Shown here: positions 1 through 8,892 of the stretch, piece by piece
How positions within the stretch are numbered: the stretch's first letter is position 1
How the letters are laid out: every line of letters begins with the position of its first letter
Source of the DNA: Cellulomonas sp. APG4
GTDB lineage: Bacteria; Actinomycetota; Actinomycetes; Actinomycetales; Cellulomonadaceae
NCBI RefSeq assembly: GCF_009996735.1
Contig: NZ_JAACYI010000007.1
Span: 81,169 to 145,168 of the forward strand
Direction: 5' to 3'
Length of the DNA stretch: 64,000 nucleotides
Translations under genes and position numbers: made by a program
Notes under the pieces: generated by a model
Database searches by the model: none
What the model was told of the DNA's origin: nothing
The model's input: the letters and a program-made list of their open reading frames with translations, nothing else

Positions 1-283
1 CGGTCCCGATCGCGAAGAACCGGTCCCACGAGACGTCGGCCTCCATCGAGGTGGTGCTGACGATCGAGATCCCGAGGCCGATCAGCAGCAGGTCCTTGGC
101 CAGCACCCGGTCCACCAGCACGGCCCCCGCGAGACTGAGCAGCAGCACCACGTACCCGAGCGGTCGCACGTGCAGCCCGAAGAGCAGGAGTGCGGACGCG
201 GAGACCCCGGCGGCGGGAAGCAGCGCCCACCGGCTCGCCGTGTCGGCGTGCGGCTCGGACGCACCCGTGCCCGTCATCGGCAT
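1..283 (-). CDS. N-terminal part of a multi-pass membrane protein, possibly CPBP-type intramembrane protease (partial)
   Basis: About 94 residues are visible before the gene runs off the left edge. After a short polar start (MPMTGTGASEPHAD) there are at least two hydrophobic segments (around residues 18-36 and 41-55, then 60-75), ending in a WDRFFAIGT stretch. The layout resembles the start of actinobacterial CPBP-family glutamic intramembrane proteases, but no catalytic motif lies inside the window, so the family is an inference. The start is uncertain: ATG at 283 or 277, or GTG at 298; the purine-rich stretch further upstream (about 321-332) is too far away to decide. Confidence 0.5.
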   Translation of the reverse strand, partial: MPMTGTGASEPHADTASRWALLPAAGVSASALLLFGLHVRPLGYVVLLLSLAGAVLVDRVLAKDLLLIGLGISIVSTTSMEADVSWDRFFAIGT

Positions 284-358
284 CGGGGGGTTCGCCACGG
301 CGTCAGCATGCCAGCCCGACGGCGGCTCCTCCTGTCGAGGTAGCAGCGCCAGCCGGGG

Positions 359-1018
359 TCACCAGAGGGTCGGCTCGACGTGCTGCGCTGTGCCGCGGGG
401 CGACCCGTGCCAGCGCGACCGGCCGACGACACGGCACGGCACGGCCTCCGGCCCGGTGGACCATCCCAGACCGATGCCGTGCGCGTCGAACGCCTCCTCG
501 ACGCTGGTCGCGCCGACGTCGGAGCAGACCCGCAGCAGCACCTCGGCTGCCGCACGCGCGTCCGCGAGGGCGTCGTGGTGGGCCTCGAGCGTGACGCCGG
601 CCGCCTCGGCGACCACGTCGAGGCCGTACGACGGGAGGTCGAAGTGACGCCGCGCGAGCGTGAGCGTGCAGCCGTACCTCAGTCGTGGACAGTGCAGGCC
701 GCTCGCCCACGTAGCGTCCTTGACCACGTCGAGGTCGAACCTCGCGTTGTGGGCCACCGCGGTGTCCGCGACGAGCCACGACTCGACCGTGGGCCACGCC
801 TCGGCGAAGGACGGGGCCTCGGTGACGTCGTCGGCGCACAGACCGTGGACCGCGGTGTTCGCCGGGTCGAACCCCGCGAACGGTGCGGGTGGCCGCAGCA
901 GGCTCGACCACGTCGAGACCACCTGCCCGTCCCGAACCCGGACGAGCCCGACGGCGCATGCCGAGCCCCGCGCACCGTTGGCGGTCTCCCAGTCGAACGC
1001 GACGAAGTCGAGTGCCAT
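359..1018 (-). CDS. DnaQ-like DEDDh 3'-5' exonuclease
   Basis: A 219-residue RNase-H-fold exonuclease of the DNA polymerase III epsilon superfamily. The DxE metal-binding pair is at residues 9 and 11 (FDWETANG), followed by VHGL, the AHNARFDLDVV motif with its Asp, and the HHDALADARAAAEVL motif that supplies the final His and Asp of the DEDDh set. Such stand-alone proteins act in repair or RNA/DNA trimming rather than in the replicase; the exact substrate cannot be told. The ATG at 1018 is chosen because GGGAGG sits 6 bases upstream; the longer reading frame upstream has no support. Confidence 0.85.
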   Translation of the reverse strand: MALDFVAFDWETANGARGSACAVGLVRVRDGQVVSTWSSLLRPPAPFAGFDPANTAVHGLCADDVTEAPSFAEAWPTVESWLVADTAVAHNARFDLDVVKDATWASGLHCPRLRYGCTLTLARRHFDLPSYGLDVVAEAAGVTLEAHHDALADARAAAEVLLRVCSDVGATSVEEAFDAHGIGLGWSTGPEAVPCRVVGRSRWHGSPRGTAQHVEPTLW

Positions 1019-1070
1019 GCGAGCCTCCCGGTGCGCTTCTCGCGGCCATGACACCGCCGGAGACGGCGCG

Positions 1071-1096
1071 GTCGCCGGGACCTAGGACCCGGCGAC
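1071..1096 (-). terminator. Inverted repeat, probable terminator
   Basis: GTCGCCGGG and CCCGGCGAC form a perfect 9-bp stem around an 8-base loop that is itself nearly palindromic (CCTAGG core). It lies 50 bases after the stop of the minus-strand Cthe_2159-like gene, so it would end the DUF4956/VTC/Cthe_2159 operon. There is no clear T-run. Confidence 0.5.
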
Positions 1097-1146
1097 ACCA
1101 CGGGTCCGGGCGGAGCACCGCGCCGGTACCCCGCCCGGACCCCACC

Positions 1147-3033
1147 TCATCCCGCTGTGACGGGGCCGAGCTCGCGTCCGTCGACGAGCACCCCGTACGT
1201 CGTCCCCGCGGTCAGCGAAGGTGAGCTCACCACGACAGCCTCCGTCGCGCGTTCGCTCACCAGCGTCGCGACGACGGCGCCGTCCTCCAAGACGAGCTCG
1301 ATCGTCGCACCGGCCGGGGCCGCGGACCCGAACGCCACCACGGCGACGCCCTGCCCGTCGCCCTGCGGCGTCACGAGCATCTCCGCGCTCCCGCCGGCGA
1401 CGAGCGTCCCGCCGCTCACCACGAAGGTGCCGTCGACGTCGAGCGCACCGTTGCCCTGACTCGTGGGGCCGTGCACGGTGACGGTGCCGCCCGTCACCGC
1501 CGCCGATCCGTTCGCGTCGAGGCCGTCACCGTCGGCGTGCACCGTGACCGTGCCCCCCGAGATCACCAGCGAGCCCTCGTCGCCCGGCTGCGGTGCGGCA
1601 CCCGTCGCCGCCTGCTGCGCACCCGTCGCGCGGGGCGTCGTGAGGGCGAGCTGGTCGGTCGTGACGATGCCGTCCCCGTCGTCCGCGCTCCCGGTCGCCG
1701 CGGGACCACGATCACCGCCCCAGCCGTCGTCGCGTGACGGACGGTCCGCCGGAGCCGGCCCGCCGCCTGGCATGCCTCCGTCGGCCGCACCGCCCGGACC
1801 CGCGAAGCCGGAGCCGTCGGCGCCGCCCGCGACGTTCAGCCCGTCGTCGTCCGCGGTCACGTCCACCTCGCCCGAGGCGACGACGATCGCGCCACCCTCG
1901 AGGCCCTCGTACGACGACGTGACGGTCACCTGGGCGCCGTCCACCGCGAGGGTGCCGTCGGCGTGCACGCCGTCGTCGCTCGACGCCAGCGTGAGGTCGC
2001 CGCCCGTGACGCTCACGGTGCCGTTCGCGTGCACCGCGTCGTCGCTCGCGTCCACCGCCACCGTCCCACCCGCGACGGCCACGTGGACGCCGCCCTTGAG
2101 CCCCTTGGTCGAGACCTCCTCGTCCGGCGCCGCCGTGTGGCCGCCTCCGGCTGTGACGTGGAGCTTCCCGCCGTCCACGAGGACGTCGGTGACGGCGTCG
2201 ACGCCGTCACCGTCCGCGGTGACGGTCACCTCACCGTCCGTCACCTGGATGTAGCCCGCGGTCGCGTCCTCGTCCTCGTCCGCCTTCAGGCCGTCGCCGC
2301 CCGCCGTGACGTCCAGCGTCCCGCCCTCCACGAGCACGTAGTCCTTGCCGCGCACGCCGTCGTCGACGGCGTCGACCTCGATCGTCGGGTCCTCGGTGAC
2401 GACGAGCCCGTCCTTGGACGCGATCGCGTCGTTGCTGCGCCCCTGCACCACCAGGTCCCCGCTGCCCGCGAGGGTCAGGTCCGCGGTCGAGAACAGCGCC
2501 GCGTTGGGCTCGTCGACCCCGTCGGCCAGCACGTACGCGGTCGCGTCGGTGAGCGTGCTCGTGGTCCCGTCGGCGAGCACGACCACCACCTCGTCGGCCT
2601 CCTCGACGTAGAGCGCACTGCCCGTGGTGCTGGTGATGTCCACCCCGTCGAGGACGAGCCGCACGATCCCCTCGTCCTGGGTCGAGACGCGCAGCTGGCC
2701 GTCGGTGAGGGTCCCGGTGACCCGGTAGGTGCCGGCCCGCGTCACCGTCACGGTGCCTCCGTCCACCGTGACCGCGTCCGACGACGACGTGGCGCCCGTG
2801 CCGTCGAGCGCCACCACCTCCTCGTCGGCCACGTCCCACACGTGGTCGTCGGGCTCGTCGTGGTCGACCATGTTCTCGGACGTCGCGGCCGTCTGGGCGA
2901 CCGCTGCGTCCTGCTCGACCGTCGCCGTCCCCGACGAGGTGGACGCCGACGTCGCGGTCGTGGTCCCGCACGCTCCGACGAGCGCCAGCGCGGTGGCGAG
3001 GGACAGGGATCGGGTGAGGTGACTGCGCTTCAT
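1147..3033 (-). CDS. Cthe_2159-like carbohydrate-binding lipoprotein (DUF4353)
   Basis: A 628-residue exported protein. It begins with a lipoprotein signal (MKRSHLTRS, hydrophobic core, then LVGAC with the lipid-carrying Cys at about 22). The rest is built of many short Asp/Gly/Val-rich repeats of the type GGTVTVTADGDGVDA, as in the beta-helix of Cthe_2159, a polyglucuronate-binding Ca-rich protein; a low-complexity Gly/Asp/Pro linker (GGMPGGGPAPADRPSRDD) splits the repeats near residue 440. The ATG at 3033 follows AGGAGGACGTC; a longer upstream frame is rejected because it lies inside the neighbouring gene. It overlaps the VTC gene by four bases and is the last gene of a DUF4956-VTC-Cthe_2159 operon. 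Cell-surface polymer binding is inferred from the family. Confidence 0.82.
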   Translation of the reverse strand: MKRSHLTRSLSLATALALVGACGTTTATSASTSSGTATVEQDAAVAQTAATSENMVDHDEPDDHVWDVADEEVVALDGTGATSSSDAVTVDGGTVTVTRAGTYRVTGTLTDGQLRVSTQDEGIVRLVLDGVDITSTTGSALYVEEADEVVVVLADGTTSTLTDATAYVLADGVDEPNAALFSTADLTLAGSGDLVVQGRSNDAIASKDGLVVTEDPTIEVDAVDDGVRGKDYVLVEGGTLDVTAGGDGLKADEDEDATAGYIQVTDGEVTVTADGDGVDAVTDVLVDGGKLHVTAGGGHTAAPDEEVSTKGLKGGVHVAVAGGTVAVDASDDAVHANGTVSVTGGDLTLASSDDGVHADGTLAVDGAQVTVTSSYEGLEGGAIVVASGEVDVTADDDGLNVAGGADGSGFAGPGGAADGGMPGGGPAPADRPSRDDGWGGDRGPAATGSADDGDGIVTTDQLALTTPRATGAQQAATGAAPQPGDEGSLVISGGTVTVHADGDGLDANGSAAVTGGTVTVHGPTSQGNGALDVDGTFVVSGGTLVAGGSAEMLVTPQGDGQGVAVVAFGSAAPAGATIELVLEDGAVVATLVSERATEAVVVSSPSLTAGTTYGVLVDGRELGPVTAG

Positions 3034-3851
3034 GACGTCCTCCTGGACGGCTCGGTGACGGTGGTGCAGACGAAGGGATGACGGCTCAGGACGGGCCGCC
3101 ACGGGGTCGCGGGGAGTGCGGGGTCGAGCGCCGCCATGCCCGTCGCGTACTTCGAGACACGTGCGGGCCGGTGCCCCGCCCGCCACAGCACGTGGTCGGC
3201 GGCCGACGGCGCCCCGGGAGACTTCGTCTCGACGACGGCCCGGCGTGCGAGCGCGACCCCGGCCCCGAGCGAGCGGCACACGAGCTCGGTGTCGACGGTG
3301 ACGCGCACGTCGTCACCGGGGAGCCAGACGGTGGTGCGTCGGTAGGAGGTGACGAGCGCGGGCCTGAGCTGGTCGGTCGGGAGCCCGAGGCCGTGGTCCT
3401 CGAGCACCTGCGCGACGAATGCGCGCTCGGGCACGCTCAGCGCGCGGTCGTCGGCGCTGCTCCCGTCGCGCGGCACGCGGTGCTTGGTGGTGCGCCCGCG
3501 CCGGTCGCGCGTCTTGACCTCGAGCCACTCCCCACCCGAGTCGACGTAGGAGCGGGTGCGCACCTTGCAGCGCAGCGGACGGCGGTGCGCCGCCTCCCGG
3601 TAGCACTGGAGCGCGGGGGTGTCGAGGTACACGGACCGGTAGCCGAAGCTCCGGCGGCCGTCGATGTCGAGCACACGGGCACCGCCGGGAAGCGATGCGA
3701 GCGCGCGCACCAGCCCGGTGACCGCCGCGTCCGGGACGACGTACTTGCGGTCGGTGCGGGTCAGCAGGGCGGCCCGGTCCATCAGCTCGTCCAGACCCAC
3801 CGGGGGCAGGTCGGTCACAGCCCGGCCCGGCACACCCGCGAGGGCGCTCAC
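3030..3851 (-). CDS. VTC-domain polyphosphate polymerase-like protein
   Basis: A 273-residue soluble protein of the VTC (CYTH-like triphosphate tunnel) family. Hallmarks are the basic RTDRKYVV start of the tunnel, FGYRSVYLDT, the LRCKVRTRSYVDSGGEWLEVKTRDRRGRTTKHR strands with many Arg/Lys, SYRR, and a late ETKSPG strand with Lys. In yeast the homologous Vtc4 domain makes polyphosphate from ATP; in bacteria these proteins sit beside DUF4956 membrane proteins and CotH or Cthe_2159-type surface proteins, and their product is not firmly known. It overlaps both neighbours by four bases, so the three are translationally coupled. Confidence 0.85.
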   Translation of the reverse strand: MSALAGVPGRAVTDLPPVGLDELMDRAALLTRTDRKYVVPDAAVTGLVRALASLPGGARVLDIDGRRSFGYRSVYLDTPALQCYREAAHRRPLRCKVRTRSYVDSGGEWLEVKTRDRRGRTTKHRVPRDGSSADDRALSVPERAFVAQVLEDHGLGLPTDQLRPALVTSYRRTTVWLPGDDVRVTVDTELVCRSLGAGVALARRAVVETKSPGAPSAADHVLWRAGHRPARVSKYATGMAALDPALPATPWRPVLSRHPFVCTTVTEPSRRTS

Positions 3852-4450
3852 GCGGCGACCCCGAGCCGGTCCCGGGCGACCGCGGCGGAGGGCGCATCGA
3901 CGGGCGGGACCTCGTAGCGGACCTCGACCAGCGTCGTCTGGAGCACCTGGTCGACCTTCACGACGTCGGCGCGGTGCACGCGGGCGCCCAGCAGACCCTC
4001 GAGGTGGGCCACCAGGGCGTCGTGCCGGGTGAAGGCCGTGTCGAGGACCATGAGCTGGGCGCGGTGCCTGCGCAGCAGCCGTGGATGGTCGCCCACGGCG
4101 ACGACGCCCAGCACCAGCGCGCTGAGCCCTGCGGCCATGCCCGGGTTCGGTGCGAGCCCACCGACGAGCCCCAGGGCGAGCGCCGAGAAGTAGTAGGCGA
4201 CCTCCTGCTGGCCCAGCTCGGTCGAGCGCAGCCGGATGATCGACAGCACCCCGAACAGGCCGAGCCCCAGGCCTACGGCCACGGTCGACTGCGCGAGCAC
4301 GGTGGCGACCGCGAGCACGCCCGCGTTGACGCCGAGGAACGCGACCACGAGGTCACGGCGCCGGTGCCGGGGTACGTACAGCGCGAACGTCAGCACGAGG
4401 ATCGCGACGAGGTCGATGAGGTAGGGCAGGTAGGGCACGGCGGCGTTCAT
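3848..4450 (-). CDS. DUF4956 family membrane protein
   Basis: A 200-residue protein with about four to five transmembrane segments in its first 125 residues, including the family-typical GLGLGLFGVLSIIRLRSTE loop and a following EVAYYFSALALGL helix. A cytoplasmic ferredoxin-like tail of about 75 residues follows. It is the first gene of the operon with the VTC protein, overlapping it by four bases. The ATG at 4450 has GGGAG at a good distance; the longer frame reaches into the divergent promoter region. DUF4956 proteins nearly always pair with VTC proteins; export or anchoring of a polymer is an inference. Confidence 0.8.
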   Translation of the reverse strand: MNAAVPYLPYLIDLVAILVLTFALYVPRHRRRDLVVAFLGVNAGVLAVATVLAQSTVAVGLGLGLFGVLSIIRLRSTELGQQEVAYYFSALALGLVGGLAPNPGMAAGLSALVLGVVAVGDHPRLLRRHRAQLMVLDTAFTRHDALVAHLEGLLGARVHRADVVKVDQVLQTTLVEVRYEVPPVDAPSAAVARDRLGVAA

Positions 4451-4604
4451 CAGGGCTCCCTGGGTCGGTGTGTCGCCACGACCTTCGCGACGTGCGCTGT
4501 GGCGTGGCCCAGCGGATCCTGTGCGTCCGGTGTGAGCCGCGGTCCACAGGTGGCGCACAGACTCCTCCCAGCGGTTCCTCGGGTCGCGCGCGCACGATCG
4601 CGTC
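4451..4604. promoter_or_regulatory. Divergent promoter region
   Basis: A 154-base gap between the DUF4956 operon (leftward) and an OmpR-type regulator (rightward). It must hold promoters for both and is the likely target of that regulator. I see no convincing -10/-35 boxes or repeated operator by eye. Confidence 0.35.
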
Positions 4605-5354
4605 ATGAGCCCCCGCCCCGCCCCTCACGCCGTGCTGACCCGCGCCGACGGCTCGCGCGTCCGCGCCCTCGTCGTCGACGACGAGCCGTCGCTCGGCGAG
4701 CTGCTGTCGACCGTGCTGCGCTACGAGGGGTGGGACGTCGAGGCGGTCACCGCAGGCCAGCCCGCGATCCGGTCGGCACGCGCGACCCGGCCCGACGTCG
4801 TGGTGCTCGACGTGATGCTCCCCGACATGTCCGGCCTCGAGGTGCTGCGCCGCATACGCGCGGTGCACCCGGACGTCCCCGTGCTGTTCCTGACCGCGCG
4901 CGACGCCGTCGAGGACCGCGTGGCCGGACTCACCGCGGGCGGTGACGACTACGTGACCAAGCCGTTCAGCCTCGAGGAGGTCGTCGCACGCCTGCGCGCG
5001 CTGCTCCGCCGCTCGGGGCTCACCGAGGCGCAGGAGGACGGCGCCCTCGTGGTGGGTGACCTCGTCCTCGACGAGGACAGCCACGAGGTGACCCGCGCCG
5101 GCCAGGAGGTGCGCCTGACCGCGACGGAGTTCGAGCTGCTGCGCTTCTTCATGCGCAACCCGCGGCGTGTGCTGTCCAAGGCGCAGATCCTTGACCGCGT
5201 GTGGCAGTACGACTTCGGCGGCCAGGCCAACATCGTCGAGCTCTACGTCTCCTACCTGCGTCGCAAGATCGACGCGGGACGTGCACCCATGATCCACACG
5301 CTGCGCGGTGCGGGCTACGTGCTCAAGCCGGCCGACGACGCCGCGCGCCCGTGA
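4605..5354 (+). CDS. OmpR/PhoB-type response regulator
   Basis: A 249-residue two-domain regulator. The receiver domain (about 20-135) has the acidic pair D25/D26, the phospho-acceptor D69 in VVVLDVMLPD, and the conserved Lys in YVTKPFS. A winged-helix DNA-binding domain follows (about 150-245: LTATEFELLRFFMRNPRRVLSKAQILDRVW...LRRKI...TLRGAGYVLKP). It reads with the following kinase through a GTGA overlap. It faces the DUF4956/VTC/Cthe_2159 operon and may control it. Confidence 0.92.
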   Translation: MSPRPAPHAVLTRADGSRVRALVVDDEPSLGELLSTVLRYEGWDVEAVTAGQPAIRSARATRPDVVVLDVMLPDMSGLEVLRRIRAVHPDVPVLFLTARDAVEDRVAGLTAGGDDYVTKPFSLEEVVARLRALLRRSGLTEAQEDGALVVGDLVLDEDSHEVTRAGQEVRLTATEFELLRFFMRNPRRVLSKAQILDRVWQYDFGGQANIVELYVSYLRRKIDAGRAPMIHTLRGAGYVLKPADDAARP

Positions 5355-6886
5355 CCGGCTGGACGCTCCGCCGGCGCCTCGTGGTGCTCGTCGCCGCCAT
5401 GGTCGTGGTGCTCGCGGGGGCGATGGGCACGGTGTCGACCCTCGCGCTGCGCGGAAGCCTGGTGGACCGCCTCGACGACACCCTTCGGGCCGCGAGCGAG
5501 CGCGTGCTCGGCGCCGAGGACCGTCCCCGCGCGGGCTCCGCACCCTCGGACGAGACCGACCTCCCGCCCTGGGAGGCGGACGGGCCGCTCGGTGAGCCAC
5601 CTCCGGGGCTCGACGTCCGGGGCCAGGCCGTCGGGACGGTGACCGTCAGCATCCGTGACGGCGAGGTGGTCGCGGGGCGGATCGACGCCGAGGGGCAGGT
5701 GCAGGCCCTCTCCGACGCCGCGGTCGCGACGTTGCGGGCGCTGGACCCGGCCGCCGGGCCGACCACCGTCGAGCTCGGCGAGCTGGGCACCTACCGGGCG
5801 CTCGCGACGACCACGAGCTCAGGCGACCTGGTCGTCACCGGGGTGTCGGCGCAGGACGTCGAGGGCACGGTCACGAGCTACCTCGTCGTCGAGCTGCTGG
5901 TCACGATCGCCGGTGTCGCCGCGGCGGTGGTCGTGGGCGGGGCGCTCGTGCGCAGGGAGCTGCGTCCCCTCGAGCGTGTCGCGAGCACGGCCGCTCACGT
6001 CGCAGCGGCGCCGCTCGCTCGCGGCGAGGTGGCTCCCGTCGCCCGCGTGCCCACGGTCGACACCGACCCGCGCACCGAGGTGGGCCAGGTGGGTAGTGCG
6101 CTCAACCGGCTGCTGGACCACGTCGAGGCCGCGCTCGGGGCGCGCCACGCGAGCGAGACCCAGGTGCGGCAGTTCGTGGCCGACGCGAGTCACGAGCTGC
6201 GCACACCCCTCGCGTCGATCCGCGGCTACGCCGAGCTCGTGCGGCGGATGCGCTCCGAGGTTCCCGACGACGTGCTGGTCGCGATGGGACGCGTCGAGGC
6301 CGAGTCCGAGCGCATGACGCGGCTCGTGGAGGACATGCTGCTGCTCGCGCGCCTCGACGCGGGCCGCGACCTCGAGCGTGCGCCGGTCGACCTCTCGCTC
6401 CTCGCGGCCGACGCCGTGACCGACGCGCACGTCGCCGGCCCGGACCACCGGTGGCACCTCGACGTCCCCGCACCCGACGACGACGTCCCGCCGACCGTGG
6501 TGCGCGGCGACGAGCACCGCCTGCGTCAGGTGCTCGTGAACCTCCTTGCGAACGCGCGGGTCCACACCCCGCCCGGCACCACGGTGGTGGCGTCGGTCCG
6601 TCGCGACGACGGCGACGTCGTGCTGACCGTGCGCGACGACGGCCCGGGCATCGCGCCGGAGCTGGTGCCGCACCTCTTCCGCCGGTTCACGCGCGGCGAC
6701 GAGGCCCGCAGCCCGCGGAGCGGTTCCACGGGCCTCGGTCTGGCCATCGTGGACGCCGTCGTCGGCGCCCACGGCGGGACGATCGCCGTCACGAGCGCTC
6801 ACGGGGTGACCCAGTTCGTCGTGCGCCTCCCCGTCACGCCGGTACAGGGCCACGAGCGTGCGCCGTCGGCCGACGGGCACGCCTGA
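5351..6886 (+). CDS. Membrane sensor histidine kinase
   Basis: A 511-residue kinase partnered with the preceding regulator. It has a transmembrane helix near the N-terminus, an extracytoplasmic sensor of about 140 residues, a second helix (around 185-205), a HAMP-like linker, then the H-box (FVADASHELRTPLASIRGYAELV), N-box (VLVNLLANARVHT), G1 (VRDDGPGI), F-box and G2 (GSTGLGLAIVDAVV). The GTG at 5351 overlaps the regulator stop as GTGA and is preferred over the long upstream frame that lies inside the regulator. The signal is unknown. Confidence 0.92.
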   Translation: MTGWTLRRRLVVLVAAMVVVLAGAMGTVSTLALRGSLVDRLDDTLRAASERVLGAEDRPRAGSAPSDETDLPPWEADGPLGEPPPGLDVRGQAVGTVTVSIRDGEVVAGRIDAEGQVQALSDAAVATLRALDPAAGPTTVELGELGTYRALATTTSSGDLVVTGVSAQDVEGTVTSYLVVELLVTIAGVAAAVVVGGALVRRELRPLERVASTAAHVAAAPLARGEVAPVARVPTVDTDPRTEVGQVGSALNRLLDHVEAALGARHASETQVRQFVADASHELRTPLASIRGYAELVRRMRSEVPDDVLVAMGRVEAESERMTRLVEDMLLLARLDAGRDLERAPVDLSLLAADAVTDAHVAGPDHRWHLDVPAPDDDVPPTVVRGDEHRLRQVLVNLLANARVHTPPGTTVVASVRRDDGDVVLTVRDDGPGIAPELVPHLFRRFTRGDEARSPRSGSTGLGLAIVDAVVGAHGGTIAVTSAHGVTQFVVRLPVTPVQGHERAPSADGHA

Positions 6887-6901
6887 GCCGCGCGGGCCCC
6901 G

Positions 6902-7921
6902 CTATCGAGGGGCTCGGCCCGCCAGCGCGGCGTCGGTGCGCAGGCACCATGCCGTGTGGTCCACGTCGAGGTGGACCGGCGGGACGTGGTCGGCGCAGGC
7001 GTCGATCGCGAGCGGGCAGCGCGTGCGGAACACGCAGCCGGACGGCGGGTCGACGGGGCTCGGGAGCTCGCCGCTCAGCAGGATCCGCTCACGTGTGCGC
7101 TCGACCGCAGGGTCGTCCGCAGGGATCGCGGACATCAGGGCCTGCGTGTACGGGTGCGCGGGCCGCTCGTACAGGCCCGACCGCTCCCCCTGCTCCATGA
7201 GACGCCCGAGGTACATCACCACGACCCGGTGGCTCATGTGCTCGACAGCTGCCAGGTCGTGCGAGATGAACAGGTAGGTGAGTCCGAGCTCGCGCTGCAG
7301 GCGGCGCAGCAGGTTCATGATCTGGGCCTGCACCGAGACGTCGAGCGACGCCGTCGCCTCGTCGAGCACGATCAGGTCGGGATCGGCGGCCAGCGCCCGG
7401 GCGATGCTGACGCGTTGCCGCTGACCTCCAGAGAGCTCGTGCGGGTAGCGCTGGGCGGCCTGGGCGGGGAGCCCGACGAGGTCGAGGAGCTCTGCGACGC
7501 GGGCCGCCCGCTGCGCGCGCGACGCGAGCAGTCGGTGCACGTCGAGGGGCTCGCGGATCGTCGCGCCGATGCTCCGCCGCGGGTCGAGCGACGCGTAGGG
7601 GTCCTGGAAGACCATCGCGATGCGTCGGCGAAGCTCCCGGGCCGCGCGGCCGCGAGCGGTGAGCACGTCCGTCCCGTCGAGGTGGACGGTGCCGGACGTC
7701 GCACGGACGAGTCCGGTGAGGGCGTTGCCGATGGTCGACTTCCCCGAGCCGGACTCCCCCACGAGCCCGAGCGTGCGTCCGCGCTCGACGTCGAACCCGA
7801 CGCCCTCGACGGCGTGCACCCATCGCCGGACGCGGCCCTCGCGCCCCGCCGGGAAGCGCACGCTCAGGTCGCGCACCGAGAGCAGCGGGCGGTCCGTCGT
7901 GGACGCGTCGTCGGGGGTCAT
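6902..7921 (-). CDS. Oligopeptide/dipeptide ABC transporter ATPase (OppF/DppF type)
   Basis: A 339-residue ATPase, last gene of a five-gene peptide-importer operon. It shows Walker [10 protein letters not shown]-loop FQDPYASLDP, signature LSGGQRQR, Walker B LIVLDEATASLD and switch His in FISHDLAAVEH. The C-terminal oligopeptide/dipeptide transporter tail has the Cys-rich GCVFRTRCPLAIDACADHVPP pattern (split by the family as CxxRC...C). Its start overlaps the stop of the partner ATPase by four bases. The ATG at 7921 fits the family N-terminus. Confidence 0.92.
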   Translation of the reverse strand: MTPDDASTTDRPLLSVRDLSVRFPAGREGRVRRWVHAVEGVGFDVERGRTLGLVGESGSGKSTIGNALTGLVRATSGTVHLDGTDVLTARGRAARELRRRIAMVFQDPYASLDPRRSIGATIREPLDVHRLLASRAQRAARVAELLDLVGLPAQAAQRYPHELSGGQRQRVSIARALAADPDLIVLDEATASLDVSVQAQIMNLLRRLQRELGLTYLFISHDLAAVEHMSHRVVVMYLGRLMEQGERSGLYERPAHPYTQALMSAIPADDPAVERTRERILLSGELPSPVDPPSGCVFRTRCPLAIDACADHVPPVHLDVDHTAWCLRTDAALAGRAPR

Positions 7922-8892
7922 CGCTCCTCCGTGCAGAACGTCCGCGCGAGATGACCTGGTGCCACCTCGGCCAGCGGCGGGACCTCGTGCGCGCACCGTT
8001 CCGCCTTGATCGGGCACCGCTCGTAGAAGACGCATCCGCCCGGCAGTGCGCGCGGGTCGGGTGGTGCGCCGGGGATCGCGACGAGCTCCTCGCGCAGCCT
8101 GCCCAGACGAGGGCGGGCACCGAGCAGCCCGCGCGTGTACGGATGGGCCGGGGCGTCGTGCAGGGTCTGCACGCCCGCGCTCTCCAGCACCTGGCCGCCG
8201 TACATGACCACGACCTCGTCTGCGAGGCCACCCACCACCCCGAGGTCGTGACTGATCCAGACGACGCCCATGCCGATGCGTTCCTGGAGCTCGCGCACGA
8301 TGTCCAGGATCTGCGCCTGCGTCGTCACGTCGAGCGCGGTGGTCGGCTCGTCCGCGACAAGCATCGTGGGCTCGCACGCGAGGGCGATCGCGATCATGAC
8401 CCGCTGACGCATGCCGCCCGACATCTGGTGCGGGTACGCCTCGAGGCGGCGTGCGGCGTCGGGGATGCCCACCATCTCGAGCAGCTCGAGCGCACGGGTG
8501 CGCGCCGCGCGCCGGGTCGCGCCCAGGTGCTCCTCGATCCCCTCGGTGATCTGCCGCTCGACCGTCAGCAGCGGGTTGAGCGAGGTCATCGGGTCCTGGA
8601 AGACGAAGCCGAGCCCGCGTCCGCGGGTGCGACGCAGCTCGCCCGGCCCGAGTCCGAGCAGGTCGGTGCCGTCGAGGAACGCGCGTCCCTCGACGCGCGC
8701 CGTGGCCGGGGCGAGGCCGGTCGCGGCGAGCACCGACATCGACTTGCCGGAGCCCGACTCCCCCACCACGCCGAGGGTCTGCCCCGGCTGGACGGACCAG
8801 GACACACCCCGCACGATCCGCGCGACCCGGGCGCCCCGACCGATGGTCACGTGCAGGTCCTCGACCGCGAGGGCCGCCGTCGTCGTGCTCAT
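7918..8892 (-). CDS. Oligopeptide/dipeptide ABC transporter ATPase (OppD/DppD type)
   Basis: A 324-residue ATPase pairing with the OppF-type protein. Motifs are Walker [20 protein letters not shown]-loop, MSGGMRQR signature (the GG-M-RQR variant typical of OppD), Walker [13 protein letters not shown] and the ISHDLGVV switch. The tail has [15 protein letters not shown]. Start at 8892 gives the family-typical [15 protein letters not shown] beginning and overlaps the permease stop by four bases. Confidence 0.92.
   Translation of the reverse strand: MSTTTAALAVEDLHVTIGRGARVARIVRGVSWSVQPGQTLGVVGESGSGKSMSVLAATGLAPATARVEGRAFLDGTDLLGLGPGELRRTRGRGLGFVFQDPMTSLNPLLTVERQITEGIEEHLGATRRAARTRALELLEMVGIPDAARRLEAYPHQMSGGMRQRVMIAIALACEPTMLVADEPTTALDVTTQAQILDIVRELQERIGMGVVWISHDLGVVGGLADEVVVMYGGQVLESAGVQTLHDAPAHPYTRGLLGARPRLGRLREELVAIPGAPPDPRALPGGCVFYERCPIKAERCAHEVPPLAEVAPGHLARTFCTEER

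Noticed and set aside
1963..3081. 372-codon plus-strand frame
   Set aside because: Antisense of the repeat-rich Cthe_2159-like gene; its Val/Arg/Asp repeats mirror the repeats on the real strand.
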